From a virus, in IMG/VR virus record IMGVR_UViG_3300006033_000080, positions 1-31,624 of that record: a stretch of 31,624 nt of DNA, one strand, 5' to 3'. Made by a program: the position numbers and the translations under genes. Below the pieces are notes generated by a model, which did no database searches, was not told the origin of the DNA, and worked only from the letters and a program-made list of their open reading frames with translations. Every line of letters begins with the position of its first letter. The first letter of the stretch is position 1. This document shows, piece by piece, positions 21,483 through 27,743 of this stretch.

Positions 21483-21755
21483 TCATGCGGTGGGATTCGG
21501 GTGAGTGCAGGAGCCATCACAATCACCAGGGCGGTAGCAATCGTGAGGGCAGGCAGGAACGCCGTTGTCGTTAAGCGCGGCTATCAAGTCTGCCGTGTAG
21601 TATTCGGCGTCAGCGTCCAGCCATCCGTGCTCGACCATCCAAGCGATAATCGGGTCGATGCTCGTTGCCGCCTCTATGTCTCTCGCGCGCTCCTGCTCGG
21701 GCGTGATGTCGTGGTAGCCGATGTCGATGAGATGGTCGCCGTAGGTGATGCCCAT
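21483..21755 (-). CDS. Hypothetical protein with Cys-rich tail
   Basis: 90 residues from MGITYGDHLIDIGYHDITPE (GGGGAGGG upstream). The middle has helices (ERARDIEAATSIDPIIAWMV), then WLDADAEYYTADLIAALND. The C-terminal CPHDCYRPGDCDGSC has four Cys, a likely metal or disulfide knuckle. Unknown role. Confidence 0.55.
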   Translation of the reverse strand: MGITYGDHLIDIGYHDITPEQERARDIEAATSIDPIIAWMVEHGWLDADAEYYTADLIAALNDNGVPACPHDCYRPGDCDGSCTHPNPTA

Positions 21756-21756
21756 G

Positions 21757-22167
21757 TCAGCGGCCCTCCCCAGCCGGACAATCGCACTCCCGCCCAGCCA
21801 TACCAATGCCATTGTGGCCGCGTTCACAGTCGCATAGCTTGGCCTTGACGTTCCGATATGCTTGCCTGAACTCGCGGCGGCCATTTACTGCGGCCTCGTA
21901 ACGGGCCTTCCAAACGAGCGACTGACAGCCGTTCGCGCCGCATTCAGGGTCAAGCCATTTATGACCGGCCAGCGCCTCGATTGCCGCGTTGTGCTGCGCA
22001 TCTGTCCAACCGTCTTCCGGCACAGCAAAGCGGGCGAGACGCTGAGCGATGGCATGCGCCGTAATGCGCGCGTTCGGGAGCGGGGCGTCGCCATACCAAT
22101 CGGCCACCATTCCAGCTAGCGATTCCGCTGCTCGACTGACATCGATTGTCTGGACTGTCTTCTCCAT
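21757..22167 (-). CDS. First gene of the leftward operon, Cys-rich hypothetical
   Basis: 136 residues from MEKTVQTIDVSRAAESLAGM, about 40 bases downstream of the leftward promoter's likely start site. A helical N-terminal half is followed by WLDPECGANGCQSLVWKARYEA and a Cys-rich end (LCDCERGHNGIGMAGRECDC). GGAGAACGGAT precedes the ATG. Being first, it would be made earliest and most strongly after induction; an antitermination or early regulatory role is possible but not shown by sequence. Confidence 0.6.
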   Translation of the reverse strand: MEKTVQTIDVSRAAESLAGMVADWYGDAPLPNARITAHAIAQRLARFAVPEDGWTDAQHNAAIEALAGHKWLDPECGANGCQSLVWKARYEAAVNGRREFRQAYRNVKAKLCDCERGHNGIGMAGRECDCPAGEGR

Positions 22168-22211
22168 ATCCGTTCTCCGTTCCGTGCCCCGATGCGTGGG
22201 GTATGGGGAGC

Positions 22212-22239
22212 ATCCTACTAGCCTCCTAGTGAAAGTCAA
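22212..22239 (-). promoter_or_regulatory. Leftward early promoter (PL-like)
   Basis: On the minus strand, TTGACT (22239-22234) and TAGGAT (22217-22212) are separated by 16 bases. They would start transcription near 22205, ahead of the first leftward gene. Operator O1 lies in the -35/-10 spacer and O2 overlaps the -35, so the repressor would block it. Confidence 0.7.
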
Positions 22240-22272
22240 CAAGGAAACTTGTGTCGCAACTAGATTTCTTGT
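22217..22272. promoter_or_regulatory. Left operator cluster, three 14-bp dyads
   Basis: O1 ACTAG-CCTC-CTAGT (22217-22230), O2 ACAAG-GAAA-CTTGT (22239-22252), O3 ACTAG-ATTT-CTTGT (22259-22272). Centres are 22 and 20 bp apart, about two turns of DNA, the geometry of lambda-type operators where repressor dimers bind side by side. The same dyad recurs at cro/cI. Confidence 0.75.
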
Positions 22273-22283
22273 AAGCCGTTGGC

Positions 22284-22661
22284 ATGGCTATACGACGCAA
22301 TCACCACGGGCTGAGCGAAGCTGGGGTTTTCTACCGTGATCGAGATGAGTGGATGAGATTCGTCCAGACGCGGACGGAATGGGATGCAAGCACGCGGCTA
22401 ATTGGCTGCTTCATCGCTATCCGAGCGAACCCGAAAAGCCGCGAGACCTGGTATATGCAATCAAGGATCGCGGAGGATTTGGGGCTGTCGGAGCCGACCG
22501 TCAAACGTGCGGTGGCGACCCTGATTAAGGCGCAATTGTTGCGAGTTCGGCGGGTAAAACCTAAAGGCGGAAGGCGCGCGGTTAACCACTATGCGCTGAT
22601 CAGCCCGGCTGCTGAGGTATCACCCTTGACCCCTCATTCAGGTATTATCCTTGACCCCTAG
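22284..22661 (+). CDS. Winged-helix DNA-binding protein of the immunity region
   Basis: 125 residues. The central MQSRIAEDLGLSEPTVKRAVATLIKAQLLR is a textbook winged helix with recognition helix EPTVKRAV, followed by the wing (VRRVKPKGGRRAVNHYALI). It is close to the helix-turn-helix part of phage replication initiators and regulators. No ribosome site precedes the ATG at 22284, and O3 ends 12 bases before it, so a leaderless transcript controlled by the left operators is plausible. It converges with the repressor gene. It could be a second switch regulator or a small initiator. Confidence 0.7.
   Translation: MAIRRNHHGLSEAGVFYRDRDEWMRFVQTRTEWDASTRLIGCFIAIRANPKSRETWYMQSRIAEDLGLSEPTVKRAVATLIKAQLLRVRRVKPKGGRRAVNHYALISPAAEVSPLTPHSGIILDP
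22624..22659 (+). repeat. 11-bp direct repeat at the end of the winged-helix gene
   Basis: CCTTGACCCCT at 22624-22634 and 22649-22659, 25 bases apart, inside the last codons. It may be chance or a binding site; no more can be said. Confidence 0.4.
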
Positions 22662-22667
22662 AATAGC

Positions 22668-22703
22668 GGAACTGGCTTAATAACGGAAGTTCCTAGTTCT
22701 AGG
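22668..22703. terminator. Inverted repeats between converging genes
   Basis: GGAACT (22668-22673) pairs with AGTTCC (22688-22693), and CCTAG-TT-CTAGG (22692-22703) is a second dyad overlapping it. Lying between the stops of the winged-helix gene and the repressor gene, these could form a bidirectional terminator, though no T-run is seen. Confidence 0.35.
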
Positions 22704-22727
22704 GATATGGCTTAGGAGAATAAGGCT

Positions 22728-23375
22728 CTAGTCCTCACGCGCAACAGAAAACCGAACCTGCCCCAAAACCCGGATAGTGTCGCCCTCGTCACCATCAAGG
22801 GCGATAGGTGCTTGGAAAAGCGGGTCGTCGGACTCAGGTAAAAGCCACGGTTTCCCGCCTTTGTCGAGCCATAAGAGCTTGACGGTCGCCTCCCGCGTTC
22901 CATCCGCGCGTTCCCGTTCGATGATGTAGCGCCGACCAGGTTTCAGATCCTCGTGGGTCTGGATCGCGCTGCTGAAAACGAGGATCGTCCCCTCAGGGTA
23001 GCGCCGGTTCATCGACGTTCCGCGCGTCTCAACGGCGAGCAGCGAGTAGTTGTGCAAACGCGGGTCGGCAGGAATGGGCACCTCGTAGATGTCTTCCTCC
23101 GGCAACTCCCATGCCTCGTCATAGTGCCCCGCCTGGACGAAGCCGACGACTTTCACCATGCGGACGTTCGGGGCCGGCCCGACGTAGGACGGATCGATCT
23201 CACCGATGCCCACCCCGAGCGCGTTGGCGAGCTTTGGCAAGTGACGGGTTGAGACATTTTCGCCGCGCTCGATCTGCGAGATGAGCTGCTGAGAGACGCC
23301 CGACAGCTTCGCCAGTGCGGATTGGGACAGCCCGGCTTTCGAGCGCAAGCGCGTGAGGTTCTTGGCAATCGTCAT
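22728..23375 (-). CDS. cI: CI-type repressor with S24 autoprotease domain
   Basis: 215 residues from the ATG at 23375. N-terminal XRE helix-turn-helix (residues ~8-60: LRSKAGLSQSALAKLSGVS, QQLISQIERGEN). C-terminal S24 peptidase: cleavage site Ala82-Gly83 (FVQAGH), nucleophile Ser121 in RGTSMNRRYPEG, general base Lys166 in EATVKLL. It keeps the lysogenic state by binding the five operators, and RecA-promoted self-cleavage after DNA damage would induce the phage. The ATG at 23375 has no ribosome site and a -10-like TAGAAT lies seven bases away, so a leaderless mRNA is likely. A start at 23384 is possible. Confidence 0.9.
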   Translation of the reverse strand: MTIAKNLTRLRSKAGLSQSALAKLSGVSQQLISQIERGENVSTRHLPKLANALGVGIGEIDPSYVGPAPNVRMVKVVGFVQAGHYDEAWELPEEDIYEVPIPADPRLHNYSLLAVETRGTSMNRRYPEGTILVFSSAIQTHEDLKPGRRYIIERERADGTREATVKLLWLDKGGKPWLLPESDDPLFQAPIALDGDEGDTIRVLGQVRFSVARED

Positions 23376-23382
23376 GCTCGGC

Positions 23383-23388
23383 ATTCTA
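23383..23388 (-). promoter_or_regulatory. -10 box for the repressor gene (PRM-like)
   Basis: TAGAAT on the minus strand ending seven bases before the cI ATG. No good -35 is present 16-18 bp upstream, and operator O4 (23413-23426) is centred about 42-44 bp before the predicted start, the distance at which lambda CI activates PRM. A positive autoregulation layout is inferred. Confidence 0.5.
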
Positions 23389-23412
23389 GCGAGCGCGATC
23401 ACAAGCGGCCCT

Positions 23413-23460
23413 ACAAGATTGCTAGTTGACATGATCTGCGAAGCCAACTAGTTTGCTTGT
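23413..23460. promoter_or_regulatory. Right operator cluster, two 14-bp dyads
   Basis: O4 ACAAG-ATTG-CTAGT (23413-23426) abuts the cro -35. O5 ACTAG-TTTG-CTTGT (23447-23460) covers the cro -10 and ends five bases before the cro ATG. Both match the left-cluster consensus AC(A/T)AG-N4-CT(A/T)GT. Confidence 0.75.
23426..23454 (+). promoter_or_regulatory. Rightward early promoter (PR-like)
   Basis: A perfect TTGACA (23426-23431) and TAGTTT (23449-23454) with a 17-bp spacer. The start would fall at about 23461-23465, at or just before the cro ATG. O5 overlaps the -10, so repressor or Cro binding would shut it. Confidence 0.75.
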
Positions 23461-23464
23461 TGTC

Positions 23465-23719
23465 ATGAACCTTGAACCCCACATCTCCGCAGCGGTCGAG
23501 CACTTCGGCTCCCAAGAAAAACTGGCGTCGGCGATCGGCTGTTCCCAGCAGCAAATCTCGTATCTGAAGAAGGCGAAGTCGATCAGCGCCGACATGGCGA
23601 AGAAGCTGCACGAGGCCACCAACGGGAAGGTCTCGAAGCACATTCTTCGCCCCGACATCTTCGGTCCGCCGCGCCGCCCCACCGTGAAGGATGCGTCTGA
23701 ACAGGGAGCGGCGGCATGA
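23465..23719 (+). CDS. cro: Cro/YdaS-like lytic switch regulator
   Basis: 84 residues from the ATG at 23465. HFGSQEKLASAIGCSQQQISYLKKAKSIS is a helix-turn-helix of the YdaS/Cro type, followed by MAKKLHEATNGKVSKHILRPDIF, the usual ending of that family. It is divergent from cI and read from the PR-like promoter. It lacks a ribosome site and its ATG lies about ten bases after the -10, so its mRNA is probably leaderless. It likely represses cI and then its own promoter. The C-terminal ~15 residues are unstructured Ala/Glu-rich. Confidence 0.85.
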   Translation: MNLEPHISAAVEHFGSQEKLASAIGCSQQQISYLKKAKSISADMAKKLHEATNGKVSKHILRPDIFGPPRRPTVKDASEQGAAA

Positions 23720-23889
23720 AAGCCCTCAACTGGCGCAAGGCCCGCACGGACGGCAAGCGCAAACTCTCCGTAGCTGACGAGCAGGAATATCGCGGACGCG
23801 ATGCAGCGGCGCGCTGGCTCGAACGCAACGACAAACCCGTCAAGGACAAGAAGCATAGGCGTCACCGCTCATCTGGAGCCGCCGCATGA
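23716..23889 (+). CDS. Small basic protein after cro
   Basis: 57 residues (MKALNWRKARTDGKRKLSVADE...). Strongly basic with clusters of Lys/Arg (KDKKHRRHRSS), which suggests nucleic acid contact. Its ATG overlaps the cro stop (ATGA) and its own stop overlaps the next ATG in the same way. No family recognised. Confidence 0.6.
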   Translation: MKALNWRKARTDGKRKLSVADEQEYRGRDAAARWLERNDKPVKDKKHRRHRSSGAAA

Positions 23890-24131
23890 ACACCGTCGCG
23901 CAACCCCCTCATCGCGACGGCAAGCAGCCAGCGGGAGAGGCCCAATCCTCTCGGCGGACCCCGCTGGCTGCACCCTTTCCCCACCCGCACGCCAAATCCT
24001 CCCAGTCGTGCGGCAACTCGGCGATGAGCGCGGGCGACTGCGTTCCGCCTTCTTTATTCGACCCTGCCTTCCTCGCCGCATGGCGCGAGACGCAGGCCCA
24101 GCCGACCGACGCAGAACCCCGGAGATCGTGA
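23886..24131 (+). CDS. Small Pro/Ser-rich hypothetical protein
   Basis: 81 residues, low-complexity first half (TVAQPPHRDGKQPAGEAQSS), then a short possible domain (SLFDPAFLAAWRETQAQ). Coupled to both neighbours by ATGA/TGATG overlaps. Unknown function; the FDPAFLAAWR segment may be a small binding helix. Confidence 0.5.
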   Translation: MNTVAQPPHRDGKQPAGEAQSSRRTPLAAPFPHPHAKSSQSCGNSAMSAGDCVPPSLFDPAFLAAWRETQAQPTDAEPRRS

Positions 24132-24523
24132 TGCAAACCCGCGTCTCACATCTGGCTCAGCGTGAAATGGGCGTGGGAGGTGTTCTCGTGACAACTCCCG
24201 ATGAGACTGGTTCCGGCCGGAGCAAACTTTGGGGATGGTTCGGTCTGGACCGCGCCAGCTTTGCCGTCATGCCTCGCGTGTTGATACACGCCATGCCGGA
24301 TGAATGGCAGGGCAAAATGGCCGATCTCCTGATCGAGTTCGAAGAAACATTTCCGGGCCTCCAAGACCTTCCCAACGCGACGATCACGGCAAAGCGCGGG
24401 AACAAGTTCACGAGCTGGCCCTCGTGGCTGTTGAACTACCGCAGGCCACATCAGGGCGACATTGACGCGATGCGCCCACTCTCCCGCACCGACGCAGAGA
24501 ACGCAGCGGGGATGGTGTCGTGA
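24131..24523 (+). CDS. Conserved early phage protein (WGWFGLDR type)
   Basis: 130 residues from ATG 24131 (TGATG overlap; longer frames upstream are rejected). The conserved-looking block LWGWFGLDRASFAVMPRVLI, MPDEWQGKMADLLIEFEETF and then FTSWPSWLLNYRRPH resembles small proteins of unknown function from early operons of proteobacterial phages. The alternating aromatics suggest an alpha/beta fold. No catalytic motif. Confidence 0.6.
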   Translation: MQTRVSHLAQREMGVGGVLVTTPDETGSGRSKLWGWFGLDRASFAVMPRVLIHAMPDEWQGKMADLLIEFEETFPGLQDLPNATITAKRGNKFTSWPSWLLNYRRPHQGDIDAMRPLSRTDAENAAGMVS

Positions 24524-24963
24524 GCCTCCACGTTGTCCCACTCGATCTGGCATCGGCCAACGCCTTTGTTGCGAAGGTGCATCGCCATCATGGCGAAGTC
24601 GTCGGGCATAAGTTCTCCCTCGGCGCGTCAAAGGACGGCGAGATCGTAGGCGTGGCAATTATCGGTCGCCCCGTGGCGCGGGGCAGGGATGACGGCTGGA
24701 CGCTTGAAGTCACGCGCCTTGCGACAGACGGGACGAGAAACGCCTGTTCCTTCCTGTATGGCGCGGCTGCGAAGGCGGCGTTCGCACTCGGCTATCGTCG
24801 CATCGGGACATACATCCTGGCAAGTGAGCCGGGAACATCCCTATCAGCTGCTGGGTGGCGTCAGATCGGGGAAGTGAATGGCCGCTCATGGTCATGCAAA
24901 TCCCGTCCTCGTGTCGATAAGCACCCGACCCTCGACAAGCTTCTGTTTGAGAGGGCCGCATGA
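24520..24963 (+). CDS. GNAT-like phage protein (XF1762 type)
   Basis: 147 residues from a GTG overlapping the previous stop. The strand pattern 'HKFSLGASKDGEIVGVAIIG', then EVTRLATDGTRNACSFLYG-AAAKAAFALGYRRIGTYI, SEPGTSLSAAGWRQIGEV is that of the GCN5 acetyltransferase fold, with 'R-x-x-x-x-x-S-x-L' where the acetyl-CoA loop lies. It resembles the phage XF1762-type group, whose substrate is unknown. The typical GNAT Q/RxxGxG/A loop is not well formed, so activity is uncertain. Confidence 0.65.
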   Translation: MSLHVVPLDLASANAFVAKVHRHHGEVVGHKFSLGASKDGEIVGVAIIGRPVARGRDDGWTLEVTRLATDGTRNACSFLYGAAAKAAFALGYRRIGTYILASEPGTSLSAAGWRQIGEVNGRSWSCKSRPRVDKHPTLDKLLFERAA

Positions 24964-25146
24964 TCACTCATCCGCCCACCATCTGCGCGACAGGCGAGAC
25001 GCGATCTCGCCCAGCGCTTCGAATGGATCAGAGCTGGAATCCGTGGCTGGTGCGTCCAGCCAGTTATCATTCGCCGCAAGCCTCATCGGCCTGCGGTTCC
25101 GCGCAACGCCCTGTCTTGCCTGGCAGCGGGGAGGGTGTCTGCGCAT
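24964..25146 (-). CDS. Small leftward gene inside the rightward early operon
   Basis: 60 residues from the ATG at 25146, preceded by GAAAGGAC. Its stop directly abuts the stop of the GNAT-like gene, a clean tail-to-tail fit. RLAANDNWLDAPATDSSSDP followed by FEALGEIASRLSRRWWADE reads like a real C-terminal helix, and the 'AANDN' start occurs in small rhizobial proteins. The competing plus-strand frame over the same bases looks random. Its purpose is unknown; an antisense RNA effect on the early operon is possible. Confidence 0.5.
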   Translation of the reverse strand: MRRHPPRCQARQGVARNRRPMRLAANDNWLDAPATDSSSDPFEALGEIASRLSRRWWADE

Positions 25147-25209
25147 CGGTGAAGTCCTTTCGTCCGGCTGTTGTTCACGAGAGCAACAGTGACGGAAGGA
25201 ACGTCGGAA

Positions 25210-25635
25210 ATGCCCAAATTCAAGTCGGAGAACTCCGAAATGTCTAGCGTCGAGTTTGTCCATGACGTGCTGAGGGAGCGGGTCGCTCCGCCAGCAATAG
25301 GCTCAAAGAAGGAACGGCTTCGCTATGCGACCGCCGCCGTCTTCGAATTTGAGCGGAAGACGAAGGACCGCAAGCGCAAGCGGCCGTGGACGGCCAATCG
25401 GGTGCGGGATTTTTGGAACGGTGATCTGCGCGTCAGCCCTAACGCTGATGAAATCCGCGATCTCGAGGAAATGACAGGACTCCGTTATGGCCGGGAAGAA
25501 CTCCGCTCAATCGAACAACTCATCTCCAAAGCAGACGATTTCTTGGACGGCAGCGAGGCGGATTTCTATCGCCCGTTCGTTGATGCGTTCCGCGCGATGG
25601 CTCGCGCTCTGGATCGCGCCCGAATTGAAAGATGA
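25210..25635 (+). CDS. Hypothetical early protein, regulator-like
   Basis: 141 residues from MPKFKSENSEMSSVEFVHDV (AAGGAA upstream). A helical, basic middle (FERKTKDRKRKRPWTANRVRDFW) is followed by DLRVSPNADEIRDLEEMTGL and helices. The 'RPWTANRVRDFWNGD..RVSPNADEI' segment resembles a small group of rhizobial phage and plasmid proteins with a helix-turn-helix-like step. DNA binding is a guess. C-terminal part acidic and helical. Confidence 0.55.
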   Translation: MPKFKSENSEMSSVEFVHDVLRERVAPPAIGSKKERLRYATAAVFEFERKTKDRKRKRPWTANRVRDFWNGDLRVSPNADEIRDLEEMTGLRYGREELRSIEQLISKADDFLDGSEADFYRPFVDAFRAMARALDRARIER

Positions 25636-25687
25636 CGAACTCTGAACAGTCGTCGCTCCGCGCGGCGCAAGCGAAAAGGACAGTGAG

Positions 25688-26032
25688 ATGAACACCGAAG
25701 GCGAGCCGCGCCGCACACTCTCGGACGGGACGCAGATATACCCCGGCCACCGCGAAATCATCACGGAAGGTCCACAAGCAGGCCAGCAGCGAGGGTATGT
25801 CGTTCTTGCCGAGGAGGAGCGCGCCAAGGGCTTTGTGCGGCCGGTGCGGCGGTCATACCGGCATCTGGCTTGCGGCACGGTCACGACGATGGGCCAGACG
25901 TTGGCCGAGACCTATGCCCGTGATCCGCGCTTCTACAGCGGCACGTTCTGCTGCGGCTGCGGCACACATTTCCCGGTCGGCGCCGATGGGCAGTTCGTTT
26001 GGGATGGCACAAACGAGAGGGTCGGAACATGA
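25688..26032 (+). CDS. Zinc-binding early phage protein (FVWDG type)
   Basis: 114 residues (AAGGACAGTGAG before the ATG). The middle contains RHLACGTVTTMGQTLAETYAR, then FYSGTFCCGCGTHFPV and FVWDGTN: a Cys/His set for one zinc site plus a conserved Trp-Asp-Gly end. The group is common in rhizobial phages without a known function. The next gene starts in its stop (ATGA). Confidence 0.65.
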   Translation: MNTEGEPRRTLSDGTQIYPGHREIITEGPQAGQQRGYVVLAEEERAKGFVRPVRRSYRHLACGTVTTMGQTLAETYARDPRFYSGTFCCGCGTHFPVGADGQFVWDGTNERVGT

Positions 26033-26406
26033 GCCAGCGACAGGCATTCTTGATCGGCAGCGGCCACGTTCTCAGGATCACGGGGATGAGGGGCGAGACG
26101 CCTCCGTGCCCGGAAGCGCGGTTCAAGCGGGGCGATATTGTCAGGGTTCGGCGCAATCAGTCAGTTGGCCATTTCCCACCTGAACTTGTAGTGTTGGTGG
26201 CAATCCCGCCCGGTTTTTCGCCAGATGATGCGCTTGCCGATTTGATGGGAGAGCCGCGCCCATTAATGAAGCAGGTAGGCCGTCGCGCTGTTTCCTACAT
26301 CCTCTGCCAAGAAGGCAGTCCCAAGGTCTATTCGTGCCGTGAGGCTGACTTGTTGCCAAGCGGGAAAGAGCCAGTTGAAATCGGCTCCGTGTCGAGGGCT
26401 GCATGA
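26029..26406 (+). CDS. Hypothetical early protein
   Basis: 125 residues. A central beta-rich region (RFKRGDIVRVRRN-QSVG, LVVLVAIPPGFSPDDALADL) resembles a small SH3-like domain with positive charge, then GRRAVSYILCQEGSPKVYSC and an acidic end. Coupled to both neighbours by ATGA. Function unknown. Confidence 0.55.
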   Translation: MSQRQAFLIGSGHVLRITGMRGETPPCPEARFKRGDIVRVRRNQSVGHFPPELVVLVAIPPGFSPDDALADLMGEPRPLMKQVGRRAVSYILCQEGSPKVYSCREADLLPSGKEPVEIGSVSRAA

Positions 26407-26681
26407 CAACCCGGCACTCCCCCCTAAACACCATCAAGGCCCAGGCGGACAAGATCGCGGCGACGCTTAAGTCCGCTGAGCGCGGCGAGAAAATCGACGT
26501 GCGTTTTGCCGCGAAGATCGCTGAGGCACGCACCCACGATAGTTTCAAGATCGGCATCGTCATGGACGACAAGATCATCACCCTTGACATGCCGTGGGCC
26601 ACGATCCGCGCAACCAGTGAGACCGGCCTTTCCGAATACATCGTCAACCAGATGCGCGAGACGCGCCATGCCGTCAACTGA
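26403..26681 (+). CDS. Hypothetical early protein
   Basis: 92 residues (ATGA overlap). An N-terminal helix (NTIKAQADKIAATLKSAERG) is followed by a beta/alpha segment (FKIGIVMDDKIITLDMPWATI) and a helix (GLSEYIVNQMRETRHA). Looks like a compact one-domain protein. No family recognised. Confidence 0.55.
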   Translation: MTTRHSPLNTIKAQADKIAATLKSAERGEKIDVRFAAKIAEARTHDSFKIGIVMDDKIITLDMPWATIRATSETGLSEYIVNQMRETRHAVN

Positions 26682-26697
26682 TCGACTGCGGAAGCCC

Positions 26698-26790
26698 ATG
26701 CCCGTCTTCCTCACCCGTCTCTTCCGCACTCTAAAGCCCCGCACCCGGATCAAGATCTCCGGGGCGCACCTGAGATTGAGGATCGGCTGA
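26698..26790 (+). CDS. Mini-gene, basic peptide
   Basis: 30 codons from the ATG at 26698 (GCGGAAG upstream), or 40 from 26668. It encodes MPVFLTRLFRTLKPRTRIKI and continues to a basic end. The gene fills the space between 26681 and the next start at 26792. Plausible only from context and charge. Confidence 0.35.
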   Translation: MPVFLTRLFRTLKPRTRIKISGAHLRLRIG

Positions 26791-26791
26791 C

Positions 26792-27148
26792 ATGCCTGAC
26801 GACAACTCCCGCATGAAGATAGCCGTCATCCTCATGGCTGTATGTGGCCTGATCTTCCTCGCCGTAGCACTGGCACAGGCGCACGAGGCGACGGACGTGA
26901 ATGGGCAACCCTTGGGGTGGCGGTATAGCTACTCTTGCTGTTCGGACCGGGACTGCAGGCCCGTTGCTGCTAGCGAGATCCGAGAGACGCCGGAGGGCTA
27001 CCTGCTCATCAAGACGGGCGAGGTCGTAGGCTATCAGGACAAGCGGGTGAAGGAAAGCCCGGACGGCACCTTCCATGTGTGTCAGGTCGCGGGCGATTTC
27101 GAGGCTGGCCGCATCCTATGCATATACGCCCCGGGGAGGTCGTATTGA
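26792..27148 (+). CDS. Exported Cys-rich protein (CCSDRDC type)
   Basis: 118 residues. A basic start and a hydrophobic core (IAVILMAVCGLIFLAVALA) end at AQA-HE, a good signal-peptidase site, so the mature protein should be periplasmic. The mature part has YSYSCCSDRDCRPV, a later HVCQV and a ILCIYAP ending: five Cys likely paired in disulfides. Short secreted proteins with this box are familiar in Rhizobiales genomes; none has a firmly known job. An exported protein in an early operon is unusual and may be a cargo (moron) gene. Confidence 0.7.
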   Translation: MPDDNSRMKIAVILMAVCGLIFLAVALAQAHEATDVNGQPLGWRYSYSCCSDRDCRPVAASEIRETPEGYLLIKTGEVVGYQDKRVKESPDGTFHVCQVAGDFEAGRILCIYAPGRSY

Positions 27149-27369
27149 GGATCACCTATGTCCCGCGTTCCTCCGTCCCGACACGCCTGGCTCTCGGCTG
27201 GACGATCATAGAAGGCGCGCCTCACCCGGCCTCATGGGCGGTGCTGATGCAAATCCCGGAGATGGAAGTCGATACGCCCATTCCCTGCCTTCCTGAGCCT
27301 GTGCGTGGCAGCAACAAGAGCCAAGGCGCACGGTCGCGGAACAAGGTCAGATATGCGGGGGCTGAGTAA
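27145..27369 (+). CDS. Small hypothetical protein
   Basis: 74 residues from a TTG at 27145 behind GGGGAGG; TTGA overlaps the previous stop, which favours it over upstream ATGs. Beta-rich first half (LRITYVPRSSVPTRLALGW, ASWAVLMQIPEMEVDTPIP), then basic tail (SQGARSRNKVRYAG). It ends one base into the RusA start. Unknown function. Confidence 0.5.
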   Translation: MRITYVPRSSVPTRLALGWTIIEGAPHPASWAVLMQIPEMEVDTPIPCLPEPVRGSNKSQGARSRNKVRYAGAE

Positions 27370-27743
27370 TGAGCCTCACCTTTGATCTGCCCATGCCGCC
27401 ATCCGTCAACGGGATGTATCGCAATGTCACCGGAAAAGGCCGAGTGAAGACCAAAGAGGCGAAGGCTTGGGCGCACGAGGCACAATGGATGCTGATCGCC
27501 CAGCGCAACAGGTCAAGCCAGCATCGGTGCATTGTTGGCCCTGTAGCCGTCACCGTAGAGGCATATCGTCCAGGGAACAAGCGCCGCGACCTCGACAACA
27601 TTCTGAAGGCGCTGCTGGACCTGCTGACGGCTTCCAAGACGATCAAGGACGATAGCCAAGTCATGTCGATTCACGCGCGTTGGGTCGATGCAGGGCCGCC
27701 ATGCACGATCACTGTTCACGAGATTGAGCAGGAGGCGGCATGA
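27369..27743 (+). CDS. rusA: RusA-family Holliday junction resolvase
   Basis: 124 residues. The family pattern is clear: N-terminal PMPPSVNGMYRN, then KRRDLDNILKALLDLLT and IKDDSQV. Asp74, Asp76 and Asp94/95 correspond to the three catalytic acidic residues (Asp70, Asp72 and Asp91 in E. coli RusA). A dimer would cut four-way junctions arising in phage replication and recombination, clearing branches before packaging. It is coupled to the replication-type gene that follows. Confidence 0.9.
   Translation: MSLTFDLPMPPSVNGMYRNVTGKGRVKTKEAKAWAHEAQWMLIAQRNRSSQHRCIVGPVAVTVEAYRPGNKRRDLDNILKALLDLLTASKTIKDDSQVMSIHARWVDAGPPCTITVHEIEQEAA

Noticed and set aside
24960-25247. Plus-strand frame overlapping the GNAT-like stop (ATGA)
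   Set aside because: The product looks random, it would overlap the next well-supported start by 38 bases, and the minus-strand frame has a better ribosome site and composition.
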